A stretch of DNA of 64,000 bases from positions 1-64,000 of the forward strand of contig JAFSGC010000008.1 in assembly GCA_017434825.1 (NCBI GenBank), in the 5' to 3' direction. The stretch's first letter is position 1. Every line of letters starts with the position of its first letter. The notes beneath the pieces are model-generated. The model did not search any database, had not been told where the DNA came from, and worked only from the letters and a program-made list of their open reading frames with translations. Shown here one piece after another: positions 14,232-23,224 of the stretch. The position numbers and the translations under genes were made by a program. Origin of the DNA: Bacilli bacterium (lineage in GTDB: Bacteria > Bacillota_I > Bacilli_A > RF39 > UBA660).

Positions 14232-16868
14232 TTACTTATTCATCCCTTCTTTGATAGAGGCTTGAGCAGCAGCAAGTCTTGCAATAGGAACTCTAAACGG
14301 CGAGCAAGAAACATAAGTTAATCCCATCTTATGACAGAATTCAACGCTTGTTGGTTCTCCACCATGTTCACCACAAATACCAAGTTTGATATCTGGACGA
14401 GTTGTTCTACCTTTTTCTACAGCCATTTTTACTAATACACCTACACCATTTTGGTCAAGTTTAGCAAACGGATCAGATTCATAAATCTTATTTTGATAAT
14501 AAGAATCTAAGAACTTACCAGCATCATCTCTTGAGAAACCAAAAGTCATTTGTGTTAAGTCATTTGTACCAAATGAGAAGAATTCGGCTTCTTTTGCAAT
14601 TTCATCCGCAGTTATAGCAGCACGAGGAATTTCAATCATTGTACCAATATGGTATTCAATGTCAGACCCCTTTTCAGCTTTTACAGCTTCAGCTGTTTCT
14701 ACAACTACATCTTTTACGAATTTTAATTCTTTAATTTCTCCTACAAGAGGGATCATAATTTCAGGAACGATATCATATCCATCTTCTTCTTTAACCTCAA
14801 TTGCAGCTTCTATTAATGCACGAGTTTGCATACGAGCAATTTCTGGATAAGTAACTGCAAGACGGCATCCACGATGTCCCATCATAGGGTTAAATTCATG
14901 TAGGTCATTACATTTATTCTTCAAGTGTTCAACAGTAACACCCATATCAGCAGCTAAAGCTTTAATATCTTCTTCAGCAGTTGGTAAGAATTCATGTAGA
15001 GGTGGGTCTAAATAACGTACAGTCATTGGTAGACCTTTTAATTCCTTATACATAGCCTTAAAGTCGCCTTTTTGGAAAGGAATTAATTCATTTAAAGCAG
15101 ATTCTCTAGCTTCAACAGTTTCGCTTAAAATCATTTTTCTGATTTTAGGAATTCTTGCTTCGTCAAAGAACATGTGTTCAGTACGGCATAGACCAATACC
15201 TTCAGCACCAAGTTCTACTGCTTTTTTAGTGTCACGAGGATTATCAGCATTAGTACGAACTTTTAATTTTCTAAATTCGTCAGCCCATCCCATAATACGT
15301 CCAAAGTTTCCAGATACTGAAGCTTCTTCAGTTTTAATGTCTCCTTTGTAAATTTTTCCAGTTGTACCATCAAGTGATACATAATCTCCTTCATGGAATG
15401 TATATCCACCAAGTTCAAAATATTTTTCTTCTTCATTAATTTTGATATCACCACATCCAGATACACAGCAAGTACCCATACCACGAGCAACTACTGCAGC
15501 ATGTGATGTCATACCACCACGAACAGTTAAAATACCTTGAGCAGCAACCATTCCTTCAATATCTTCAGGAGTAGTTTCTAGACGAACTAAAATAACTCTT
15601 TCGCCTTTACCACCCATACCTAAAGATTTTGCTTCTTCAGCAGTAAATACTACTTTACCAGCAGCGGCTCCTGGTGATGCAGGAAGTGCAGTTCCAATAA
15701 CTTCACCCTTTTTTAATGCATCAGCATCAAAAGTTGGGTGTAATAATTGATCTAATGATTTAGCTTCAATTCTAAGTACAGCTTCTTCTTTAGTAATCAT
15801 TCCTTCATCTACTAAATCACAAGCAATTTGAATTGCAGCGTGTGCAGTTCTTTTACCATTACGAGTTTGTAAGAAATATAGTTTACCTTCTTGAATAGTA
15901 AATTCCATATCTTGCATATCACAGTAATGTTTTTCTAATTTATCAGCGATTTCGATAAATTCTTTATAACATTCTGGTAAATCTTCTTCAAGTTTAGTAA
16001 TTGGTTGTGGAGTACGAACACCAGCAACAACGTCTTCACCTTGAGCATTAATTAAGTATTCACCATAAATCCCTTTTTCACCAGTAGATGGGTTACGAGT
16101 AAATGCAACTCCTGTACCAGAAGTATCACCCATATTACCAAATACCATTGCTTGAACGTTAACAGCTGTTCCCCAATCTCCAGGGATATCATTCATACGA
16201 CGATATACAATAGCTCTTGGGTTATCCCATGATCTAAATACAGCTTTAACAGCCCCCATCAATTGTTCTTTTGGATCTTGAGGGAAATCAGCACCATTCA
16301 TATTTTCTTTATAAACAGCTTTGAATCTATTTACAAGTTCCTTTAAATCTTCAACTGTAAGTTCAGTATCATAATGAACTCCTTTTTCTTCTTTTAATTC
16401 ATCAATTATTTTTTCGAAGAAAGATTTTGGCACCTCCATTACAACATCTGAATACATTTGAATAAATCTACGATAAGAGTCATATGCAAATCTTGCATTG
16501 CCAGTTTTTTCAGCAAACCCTTCAACTGCTTCATCATTTAATCCTAAATTAAGGATTGTATCCATCATACCAGGCATTGATGCTCTAGCACCACTTCTTA
16601 CTGATACTAATAATGGATCAGAATTATCACCAAACTTCTTACCTTGGATTTCTTCAAGTTTTGCTAAACTTTCAAAAATTTGAGTTTGGATTTCATCAGA
16701 AATTTGTTCACCTTGATTGTAGTAATCTGTACAAGCTTCAGTTGTTACAGTAAATCCTTGAGGGATTGGTAAACCTAAATTAGTCATTTCTGCTAAGTTG
16801 GCACCTTTACCACCTAACAAATTTCTTAAGTCTTTGTTTCCTTCCGAAAACATATAAACGTATTTCAT
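14232..16868 (-). CDS. ppdK: Pyruvate, phosphate dikinase
   Basis: An 878-residue protein of normal family length. It interconverts pyruvate, ATP and phosphate with phosphoenolpyruvate, AMP and pyrophosphate. Domains in order: ATP-grasp nucleotide domain (LLGGKGANLAEMTNLGLPIP, SVRSGARASMPGMMDTILNL), the swivelling phosphohistidine domain with GGMTSHAAVVARGMG (catalytic His), and the C-terminal PEP/pyruvate barrel (GIGLCRTEHMFF, GTNDLTQMTFGFSRDD, GICGEHGG). The start follows TAGGAGGAAAA. Monocistronic by context. Its codon use and GC content look higher than the surrounding accessory genes, fitting a highly expressed core gene. Confidence 0.98.
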   Translation of the reverse strand: MKYVYMFSEGNKDLRNLLGGKGANLAEMTNLGLPIPQGFTVTTEACTDYYNQGEQISDEIQTQIFESLAKLEEIQGKKFGDNSDPLLVSVRSGARASMPGMMDTILNLGLNDEAVEGFAEKTGNARFAYDSYRRFIQMYSDVVMEVPKSFFEKIIDELKEEKGVHYDTELTVEDLKELVNRFKAVYKENMNGADFPQDPKEQLMGAVKAVFRSWDNPRAIVYRRMNDIPGDWGTAVNVQAMVFGNMGDTSGTGVAFTRNPSTGEKGIYGEYLINAQGEDVVAGVRTPQPITKLEEDLPECYKEFIEIADKLEKHYCDMQDMEFTIQEGKLYFLQTRNGKRTAHAAIQIACDLVDEGMITKEEAVLRIEAKSLDQLLHPTFDADALKKGEVIGTALPASPGAAAGKVVFTAEEAKSLGMGGKGERVILVRLETTPEDIEGMVAAQGILTVRGGMTSHAAVVARGMGTCCVSGCGDIKINEEEKYFELGGYTFHEGDYVSLDGTTGKIYKGDIKTEEASVSGNFGRIMGWADEFRKLKVRTNADNPRDTKKAVELGAEGIGLCRTEHMFFDEARIPKIRKMILSETVEARESALNELIPFQKGDFKAMYKELKGLPMTVRYLDPPLHEFLPTAEEDIKALAADMGVTVEHLKNKCNDLHEFNPMMGHRGCRLAVTYPEIARMQTRALIEAAIEVKEEDGYDIVPEIMIPLVGEIKELKFVKDVVVETAEAVKAEKGSDIEYHIGTMIEIPRAAITADEIAKEAEFFSFGTNDLTQMTFGFSRDDAGKFLDSYYQNKIYESDPFAKLDQNGVGVLVKMAVEKGRTTRPDIKLGICGEHGGEPTSVEFCHKMGLTYVSCSPFRVPIARLAAAQASIKEGMNK

Positions 16869-16886
16869 TTTTCCTCCTACCTCATT

Positions 16887-16895
16887 ATTATAGCA
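16887..16895 (-). promoter_or_regulatory. Extended -10 promoter of ppdK
   Basis: On the minus strand TGCTATAAT, an extended -10 element, lies about 20 bp upstream of the ppdK start. The -35 region is occupied by the preceding terminator and is poor. Confidence 0.5.
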
Positions 16896-16907
16896 TTAAA
16901 TAAAAAA

Positions 16908-16930
16908 AGCGAGTATAAAATTTACTCACT
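16908..16930 (-). terminator. Terminator of the 152-residue membrane protein gene
   Basis: On the minus strand AGTGAGTA pairs with TACTCGCT (one G-U) and is followed by TTTTTTT. Confidence 0.7.
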
Positions 16931-16957
16931 TTTGACAACTTTTTTATTTTATTCTAA

Positions 16958-17416
16958 TTACTTCTTTTCTGTTATTGTACAATTCAATAATTTCTTGATA
17001 ATTCGTCTTCTTTTTCGGCCTTCCATTTCACCGAATATCTCCATCTCAATTAATGCCCAAATAAACACCCAGCCCCCAATAACAATTAATTCTTTAAACA
17101 CACCATCGCGAAGTAATGTAGCAGCAAATAAAGTCACAAGTCCCATAAATAAATAATATACTTGAGCCATATTATTACGATAATGTTTAACTAAATTTTT
17201 ATCAAATTCTCGATTTAATCCTGCTACTAATAATTTCTTACATTCAATTTCTTCTCCAGTTAAGTTATTTATTAAAATCGTAATTTTATGAGAATTAATA
17301 ATTGGAGCAGCCTGTTCAATAATATAATTTATTAAATCTCTACTTACTCTGCTTTGATTATACCTTTCATATATATCGTCTTTATGTTTAATATCCACTT
17401 CTATTATTGCTTCCAT
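16958..17416 (-). CDS. Membrane protein with N-terminal soluble domain, unknown
   Basis: A 152-residue protein: a soluble domain of about 90 residues (EAIIEVDIKHKDDIYERYNQ, then EQAAPIINSHKITILINNLT), two membrane helices (about 88-104 and 110-128) and a basic C-terminal tail RKRRRIIKKLL. The start follows AAGAAGGAAG. It lies 15 bp downstream of the Xer recombinase gene and upstream of ppdK with its own terminator. I do not recognise the family. Confidence 0.6.
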   Translation of the reverse strand: MEAIIEVDIKHKDDIYERYNQSRVSRDLINYIIEQAAPIINSHKITILINNLTGEEIECKKLLVAGLNREFDKNLVKHYRNNMAQVYYLFMGLVTLFAATLLRDGVFKELIVIGGWVFIWALIEMEIFGEMEGRKRRRIIKKLLNCTITEKK

Positions 17417-17431
17417 TAATCTTCCTTCTTT

Positions 17432-18304
17432 CTATTTTCTTGGCATATTTTTTAGATATACACTTTTTAAATAATCACTAGTAATATGAGTATACACTTC
17501 TGTAGTATTCAAACTGCTATGACCAAGTAATTCTTGCACAGTTTTAATATCTGCTCCATTATTTAATAAATGCGTTGCAAATGTATGCCTAAAAGTATGT
17601 GGCGTTACATTATTATTAATTTGTGCTTCCTTTGCTATTTTATCAATAATTCCTTCTATTCCCCTTGTAGTTATTTTATTTCCCTTGCTATTTACAATTA
17701 AATATTCGCACGGAAGATGTGATCTCATATCTAAATATAATTCCATCGCCTTAGCTGCATAATCGCCATAAAAAACTATTCTTTCTTTTCTACCTTTACC
17801 AAAAATTCTAATACTTTTTTCACTTTTTAAAATATCAGCCATTTTTAAATTAACAAGTTCACTAACACGAATGCCAGTTGCATAAAAAAGTTCTATAATA
17901 AGTTTATTTCTAGCTCCTAATAAAGTATCAGTATTTATACTTTCTATTATCGTTCTCATTTCTTCATAAGACAAAAAATTCGGAAGTTTCTTATCAATCT
18001 TAGGATTACTAACACTTTTAAAAATATTACCCTTAACTACCTTTTCATCTAAAAGATAATCGTAAAATGTTCTTAAACTACTCAGTTTATTTGCAATACT
18101 TCGATTTTTTAACTTTTGACTATCTAAATACTTTAAATATGTAATTACATTATCTTTGGATATATATCGATAATCTAAATGTAATTCGTTTAAATAGTCT
18201 AAATACTTTGTTAAATGCAAAAAATATTCTGAGATAGTATTTTCAGAATAATTTAGCTCATATTTTAAATAATCATGATACTTTTCCAGTATATCTTTCA
18301 TCAT
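17432..18304 (-). CDS. XerC/XerD-type tyrosine recombinase
   Basis: A 290-residue protein of the usual Xer length. The N-terminal SAM-like domain covers about 1-90 (YLKYELNYSENTISEYFLHL). The catalytic domain carries ARG in FYATGIRVSELVNL, a Lys strand (RIFGKGRKERIVFY), HTFRHTFATHLL (His and Arg), LGHSSLNTTEVYTHI (His and the nucleophilic Tyr). It likely resolves chromosome dimers or acts as a chromosomal integrase. Neighbouring genes are core genes, so it is not obviously the integrase of the accessory block 3.4 kb away. Confidence 0.9.
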   Translation of the reverse strand: MMKDILEKYHDYLKYELNYSENTISEYFLHLTKYLDYLNELHLDYRYISKDNVITYLKYLDSQKLKNRSIANKLSSLRTFYDYLLDEKVVKGNIFKSVSNPKIDKKLPNFLSYEEMRTIIESINTDTLLGARNKLIIELFYATGIRVSELVNLKMADILKSEKSIRIFGKGRKERIVFYGDYAAKAMELYLDMRSHLPCEYLIVNSKGNKITTRGIEGIIDKIAKEAQINNNVTPHTFRHTFATHLLNNGADIKTVQELLGHSSLNTTEVYTHITSDYLKSVYLKNMPRK

Positions 18305-18336
18305 ACATTAATTATAATATATTTAAAAACAAAATA

Positions 18337-18359
18337 AAAGACTACAATAAGTAGTCTTT
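18337..18359 (-). terminator. Terminator overlapping the stop codon of the 510-residue surface protein
   Basis: AAAGACTAC and GTAGTCTTT form a 9-bp stem with a 5-nt loop; the TAA stop is within the stem. The minus-strand tail is T-rich (TTATTTTG). Confidence 0.6.
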
Positions 18360-19890
18360 AACTGATAATATACGGTTTTGCTTTTGAACCATTTCCAGAT
18401 ACAATTTGAACATCACTATCTAAATACATCGTAGGTCTTAAACTTCTAGTTGAGTAATCAGTCAAATATGGTTCTATTGCAACAGGACCATTACTATTAA
18501 TTCTAACTATTTGTGAACCCGAAGAACCTTGCACTGATGATGGCGTCAAAGTATATTGATATGTACCAGAAGCATGTAACCAATCATATTGATAACAATT
18601 ACCATAAGTACTATTATTATATGCATATAAAGCTAGAGTCCTAGAACCACATGTTCCCCCGTATGACGCATATCCGTAATCACTCGGATACAAGAGACCT
18701 ACATAGGCATCGAAATTTAATACTGATGCACCATATCCTAATACACTCCCTCTTTCAAGCTCATAAAAATCGTTAGAATTTTTACTGCTCCAATCTGAGC
18801 CCACAGCGCCAACATACCATTTAGCTTTTACAATCATGTTTCGGGATTCTTGTGTAAGACCTAAAGCATAATTTGTCGAACTATAAGTTAAATTTGTACC
18901 TTTATAAAAAGTATTATTTAATGCATTATATAAATTTGAATTCACTACATTTGAATTAGGCATTGTACTTCTATCAGTAAGTGCTGGTAATACTGAACTA
19001 CGAATTATTTTTGTATAATACTTACCAGCTGTAAGACCAATAGTGCTTCCTTCAAAAGCTCCAATTATACGATATTCTTCCCCATTAAATGTTACATAAT
19101 TATCAGGATTCTTACCTTCATACCTGTAACCATTTTCATTATATACACGATATACACTTGAATCTTGGCTTGATGTATGATCCTTACCATCTGCAAACGC
19201 TAAAACTTCACTTGCTAAAGTTTGTTTTGTACAGGATACATTATCCAGTTTAATAGAACCATTTAATTGAGCTCCTCTTAGATGATCTTGAACAACATTC
19301 AAATTATAAAAATTGGCAGTCATTTGATAAGTTTGAGTAACATGTGGACTAAGTCCATTAGTGTGATTACAAATTCTACTAGAATAAACAGAATTACTTA
19401 ATGCAGATGCATTATAATTAGGAATTTGAACATTAAACATCTCCTGACCACTAACACCTGTTTGAGTAGCTCCATCACTATCTAAATAATTTTCTGTTAA
19501 AACTCCAGTTAAGACATATTCATTACTACCACCCGTAGATAATGTATATTGATTTTTAGCAGTACTGGTCGAATCCCATTCCCACATAATATTGTAACTA
19601 CAACAAATTGCTTCAGCGCCATCCGTATCTAGTGAAATAATAACATTATCAGTAGCGGTCGCTACCACGTTATTAGCATTACCTTCAGCCATTGATTCAA
19701 AATCAACTTCAACACTTAATGTATTGGCACCTGAGGCTACAAAAGCAATTGGTCCTCCAGTAATATTAGTATTTATATCTAAATTATTAACTGTTATAGT
19801 AGGACTTACTGCAGCATAAGCAGCATAAACGACCATAACTAGTAAAAAAGCACAAGTTCCAATTAATGTAGCAATATTATGCTTATTCAT
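18358..19890 (-). CDS. Surface protein with TasA/camelysin-like N-terminus and C-terminal PY.I module
   Basis: A 510-residue exported protein. The N-terminus has a membrane helix with a VYAAYAA end (about residues 8-28), the type processed by SipW-like signal peptidases. The next 200 residues resemble a TasA/camelysin-like beta domain (SIKLDNVSC at its end). The C-terminal 270 residues begin SSQDSSVYRV and carry GYRYEGKNPDNYVTFNGEEY, RIIGAFEGSTIGL, many Tyr/Gly/Ser residues, and end GNGSKAKPYIIS. This C-terminal module is shared with the proteins at 49714 and 51324, so the gene is a modular relative. Function (matrix, adhesion) is inference. The start follows AGGTGAG. Confidence 0.7.
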   Translation of the reverse strand: MNKHNIATLIGTCAFLLVMVVYAAYAAVSPTITVNNLDINTNITGGPIAFVASGANTLSVEVDFESMAEGNANNVVATATDNVIISLDTDGAEAICCSYNIMWEWDSTSTAKNQYTLSTGGSNEYVLTGVLTENYLDSDGATQTGVSGQEMFNVQIPNYNASALSNSVYSSRICNHTNGLSPHVTQTYQMTANFYNLNVVQDHLRGAQLNGSIKLDNVSCTKQTLASEVLAFADGKDHTSSQDSSVYRVYNENGYRYEGKNPDNYVTFNGEEYRIIGAFEGSTIGLTAGKYYTKIIRSSVLPALTDRSTMPNSNVVNSNLYNALNNTFYKGTNLTYSSTNYALGLTQESRNMIVKAKWYVGAVGSDWSSKNSNDFYELERGSVLGYGASVLNFDAYVGLLYPSDYGYASYGGTCGSRTLALYAYNNSTYGNCYQYDWLHASGTYQYTLTPSSVQGSSGSQIVRINSNGPVAIEPYLTDYSTRSLRPTMYLDSDVQIVSGNGSKAKPYIIS

Positions 19891-19933
19891 GTATTCTCAC
19901 CTATATTAACTATAAAATAAAATCACAAAAAAA

Positions 19934-19949
19934 ACAACCATTAGGTTGT
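19934..19949 (-). terminator. Terminator of greA
   Basis: ACAACC pairs with GGTTGT with a 4-nt loop and is followed by eight T residues on the minus strand. Confidence 0.75.
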
Positions 19950-19962
19950 ATTTATTTGCTAT

Positions 19963-20430
19963 TTAACATACTTTTAATACTTTAAGAGTATATTCTCCAT
20001 TCGGAGATAATACAGTTACAGTATCATTTTCTTTATGGCCAAGTAAAGCTTGTCCTAACGGAGATTCGTTACTAATCTTATTATTAAATAAATCAGCTTC
20101 TACTGAACCAACAATTTTATATGTATCTTCGTCTTCGTCTTCATCTACAACAGTAACGGTAGATCCCACACAAATAGTTCCTTTACCAACGTTCTTAGCA
20201 ATTTCACTGTGTTCAAGACGATATTCTAATTCTTTGATTTTTGCTTCAATTTGAGCTTGTTCTGCTCGAGCTGCGTCATAGTCAGCATTTTCAGATAAGT
20301 CTCCTTGAGCTCTAGCATCTTTTATTGCTTGAATTATTTCTGGTCTTCTAACAGTTTTTAATTCATTAAGTTCTTCTTCTAATTCTAAATATCCTTCAGC
20401 AGTAAGGATAAGATTATTTTCTTTTTTCAT
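19963..20430 (-). CDS. greA: Transcription elongation factor GreA
   Basis: A 155-residue protein of typical length. The N-terminal coiled coil has LTAEGYLELEEELNELKTVR and the tip GDLSENADYDAARAEQAQIE, whose acidic residues enter the RNA polymerase secondary channel to stimulate cleavage of backtracked RNA. The C-terminal FKBP-like domain contains NESPLGQALLGHKENDTV. It lies downstream of the yrr operon as in B. subtilis (without udk). A consensus promoter precedes it. Confidence 0.98.
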   Translation of the reverse strand: MKKENNLILTAEGYLELEEELNELKTVRRPEIIQAIKDARAQGDLSENADYDAARAEQAQIEAKIKELEYRLEHSEIAKNVGKGTICVGSTVTVVDEDEDEDTYKIVGSVEADLFNNKISNESPLGQALLGHKENDTVTVLSPNGEYTLKVLKVC

Positions 20431-20477
20431 AATGGTCTCCCTCTCCTTGTTCTGTAGTCTTTCTCAAGACCAAAGAA

Positions 20478-20506
20478 ATTATACACTCACAAAATACGTT
20501 TGTCAA
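20478..20506 (-). promoter_or_regulatory. Consensus promoter of greA
   Basis: On the minus strand perfect TTGACA, 17-bp spacer, perfect TATAAT. In the leader, GGTCT near 20467-20471 could pair with AGACC at 20434-20438, just before the start codon. Confidence 0.85.
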
Positions 20507-20634
20507 TACATTTAGTTACATTGTAAGATACACATATATAATATATGCAATATTTCTTAAATATTTATTATATTTTGAGAATATCTTCAATTCATTGCAT
20601 CTATAGAATAAACCTTTCCAAATTTTATGAAAAA

Positions 20635-20656
20635 ACTTCAAATTTTATTTTGAAGT
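20635..20656 (-). terminator. Terminator of the ireB-yrrO operon
   Basis: ACTTCAAA pairs with TTTGAAGT, 6-nt loop, followed by TTTTTT on the minus strand. Confidence 0.75.
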
Positions 20657-20662
20657 CTTTAA

Positions 20663-21835
20663 TTAATTTATTTGAACTCGCATTAAATCATTAACGCTAA
20701 CAGGCTTGCTTACTTTGACTTTAATGATCATTCTTGGTTTATTCGCAACATCTAAAGATTCACCTTTTTCATCGTATATTTCCGTTATTATATCATTAAA
20801 GGTTTCCAAATTTGGGCCAATAAATTGAACTTTATCTCCGATCTTAAAGTAGTTTCTTTCTTCAATGGTTGCAAGCATTGTAACTTCATCAAATGCTTTT
20901 ACTATACCTAGAAAATCTTGATTACTTTCTTCATCTCTTAATGCATAATATTGTTCTTTATATGTCGGAAGACTATGATAAAACTGTGGTGCACTTTCTC
21001 TATTAGCGCATCTATTTAAAATCTTTAAGTAATAAGCTTTATCTTCATCGGTTAAAGTATTATTTAATATTTTATCAATAACTCTTCGATAACACAAAAT
21101 AATAGTAGCTATGTAATAAATTGATCGCATTCTACCTTCAACTTTAAATGTATTTACTCCGCTTTGAATCATGTCTCCAATATAATCAATAAAATTTAAA
21201 TCTTTTGGAGTCATCGTAAATGGCACTTCAGCTTCTTCATTAAATACCCAGCGACATATTTGCGCACAGCCACCACGATTAGAGTCACGATTAGTCATAT
21301 AATTTGACATAATACATTTTCCAGATATTGAAGTGCACATTGCTCCATGAACAAAACATTCAATTTCAAGCCCAGTTTCCTTTTTTATTCTTTCTACATC
21401 TTCTTTTAAAGCTTCTCTTGCAAGAACGATTTGATTTACCCCAAGTGCCTTATAAAACTTAGCAGCTTCATGATTTAAAGTACTTGCTTGAGTAGAAAGA
21501 ATTACTTTAACATTTAAACCAAGTTCTTTTATTTTTCTTAGAACTAAAATATCACTACAAATAATTCCATCTACTTTTACTTCATTTAAATATTTTAAGT
21601 AATCCTCAAGTCCATTTATATCATCGTTATGAAATACGATATTTACAGTTACATACACCTTTTTACCTAAATTATGAGCATACTTACATGCATATTCAAT
21701 ATCCTCTAAAGAAAAATTTTTAGCATTAGCTCTTAAAGAAAAATCTTTGCCACCAAAATAAACTGCATCAGCACCATATAATAATGCTATTTCCAATTTT
21801 TCTTTATCTCCTGCTGGAGCTAGTAATTCTATCAT
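20663..21835 (-). CDS. trhP2: U32-family tRNA hydroxylation protein (YrrO/TrhP-like)
   Basis: A 390-residue U32 protein. Visible motifs are ELLAPAGDKEKLEIALLYGA and DAVYFGG at the N-terminus, EIECFVHGAMCTSISGKCIM, and RGGCAQICRWVF, whose cysteines fit the iron-sulfur cluster or prephenate-dependent chemistry known for TrhP. The family makes 5-hydroxyuridine at tRNA position 34. Its neighbour order (yrrM-yrrN-yrrO) matches B. subtilis, supporting the assignment. Gene-name numbering (trhP1/trhP2) follows that order and is less certain than the family. Confidence 0.88.
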   Translation of the reverse strand: MIELLAPAGDKEKLEIALLYGADAVYFGGKDFSLRANAKNFSLEDIEYACKYAHNLGKKVYVTVNIVFHNDDINGLEDYLKYLNEVKVDGIICSDILVLRKIKELGLNVKVILSTQASTLNHEAAKFYKALGVNQIVLAREALKEDVERIKKETGLEIECFVHGAMCTSISGKCIMSNYMTNRDSNRGGCAQICRWVFNEEAEVPFTMTPKDLNFIDYIGDMIQSGVNTFKVEGRMRSIYYIATIILCYRRVIDKILNNTLTDEDKAYYLKILNRCANRESAPQFYHSLPTYKEQYYALRDEESNQDFLGIVKAFDEVTMLATIEERNYFKIGDKVQFIGPNLETFNDIITEIYDEKGESLDVANKPRMIIKVKVSKPVSVNDLMRVQIN

Positions 21836-21849
21836 TGTAGTCCTCCTTT

Positions 21850-22626
21850 CTAATTATTTTTAACTTTGTATATTGTCTTAGTATCTAAGAATCCTTCATC
21901 TGTTAAAACGCATTTAAAGTCATTTTCAGCCACTTTTAACACCTTTTCATCTTCTAACAAGATTGGATAGTAAAATAGGTATTTAACGTCTTTATTAAGC
22001 AATCTAGAGCCATCATAATATGGATAATGATACATCATCATTCCAAACTCATTTTCAATACCAATAAACTTCTTATCATTAATATAAAGTTCTTTTTGTT
22101 TTTCTTCAGGTAAATTAAATTGTTTAGCGTGATTGGTTAATAGTGTTCTTCTTGAATATAAAGATGGAACTAGTCCAAAAACAAATAAACTTACTTTTTT
22201 GTTGGCCTTAGCTATAATCTCATCAATTTCTTCCTCAGTTATATCAGTAGAAACGATAACTTCATCCACATAGTCAAAAAAATAATTTATTGAGGCATAG
22301 TTAGTATTAAAGTGACTATAATATAATATCTTTTCAATACCCACATCTTTTAACACTTCAATCAAACCTAAATCATCAAATATTATTCCTTTAATATTAC
22401 TTGGTAAGTTATGAAGTATTTCTGATAGTCTATTAATAGCATCACAATCAAGTACTCTATTTACAAAAAGATAGGCCTCATCTTCAGTTATTTCCTCTAT
22501 AGCAAAAGTCTTAGGAATACCAACACAAAAAAAAGATAAAGGATAAACAAAATTGCTTATTCCTAAACCTTTAAGTTTTGGAATTAAATCTAGGTTTGTT
22601 ATAGTAAATAAAACCTTATTCTTCAT
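21850..22626 (-). CDS. trhP1: U32-like protein YrrN (TrhP-type partner)
   Basis: A 258-residue divergent protein that occupies the yrrN position between yrrM and yrrO. It contains VLFTITNLDLIPKLKGLGIS, KGIIFDDLGLIEVLKDVGIE and KVSLFVFGLVPSLYSRRTLL, which match the U32 barrel pattern in reduced form (the usual HG..C is FGLVP.LYSRR). B. subtilis uses both YrrN and YrrO for tRNA U34 hydroxylation. It overlaps trmR by 11 nt and lies 14 nt upstream of yrrO, a coupled operon. Confidence 0.75.
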   Translation of the reverse strand: MKNKVLFTITNLDLIPKLKGLGISNFVYPLSFFCVGIPKTFAIEEITEDEAYLFVNRVLDCDAINRLSEILHNLPSNIKGIIFDDLGLIEVLKDVGIEKILYYSHFNTNYASINYFFDYVDEVIVSTDITEEEIDEIIAKANKKVSLFVFGLVPSLYSRRTLLTNHAKQFNLPEEKQKELYINDKKFIGIENEFGMMMYHYPYYDGSRLLNKDVKYLFYYPILLEDEKVLKVAENDFKCVLTDEGFLDTKTIYKVKNN

Positions 22627-23212
22627 TTTTTCTCACGCTTATTGAAAGTCCATCACCAATATTAAAGAATTCTGTATCAAATTCTTCATTAGTTTTTAAA
22701 AATTCAATATAACCTTCGATTTTCTTAACTAAGCTTTTTAAATTACCATTTTCTAGTTTATCGCTATTTCCTACATAACCATGGAAATTAATATTATCAG
22801 TAATAATAAATCCTCTATCAGATAAGAAATATTTAAACTTTTCAAAAAATTTTGTATATTGACCTTTAGCTGCATCAATAAAAATTAGATCAAATTGCAT
22901 ATCGTTAGATAAATTTACATCTAAAGCATCTTGGTACACAACATTAATTTTTTTATCCATTCCACATGCCTTAACATTTTTAAGACATTCCATATATCTA
23001 GTTTCATCTCTTTCAATAGTAGTTACATAAACATCATCTTTAGCACTAGCCATTAAAATTGTTGAATACCCTATTGCACTTCCAATTTCTAAAATATTTT
23101 TTATATTATTTTCTTTGATAAACTTCATAATAAAAGCTATCGATTTCTTTTCAATAATAGGCACATTATGTTCCTGTGCATATTCTTCCATTTCTAATAT
23201 TTTTTCTTTCAT
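22616..23212 (-). CDS. trmR: tRNA 5-hydroxyuridine methyltransferase (YrrM/TrmR)
   Basis: A 198-residue class I SAM-dependent O-methyltransferase. The SAM motif is NILEIGSAIGYSTILMASAK (about residues 39-58), followed by VTTIERDETR, then DLIFIDAAKGQY with the metal-binding acid of the COMT-like family, and NINFHGYVG. TrmR methylates ho5U34 of tRNA to mo5U, consistent with the two U32 genes just downstream. Normal length. It follows mltG by 12 nt. Confidence 0.92.
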   Translation of the reverse strand: MKEKILEMEEYAQEHNVPIIEKKSIAFIMKFIKENNIKNILEIGSAIGYSTILMASAKDDVYVTTIERDETRYMECLKNVKACGMDKKINVVYQDALDVNLSNDMQFDLIFIDAAKGQYTKFFEKFKYFLSDRGFIITDNINFHGYVGNSDKLENGNLKSLVKKIEGYIEFLKTNEEFDTEFFNIGDGLSISVRKNEE

Positions 23213-23224
23213 AATTCTACTTTC

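Noticed and set aside
17432-18304. Xer-type recombinase as the integrase of the accessory block
   Set aside because: Separated from the block by ppdK and a membrane-protein gene, with core-gene neighbours; no attachment repeats recognised near it.
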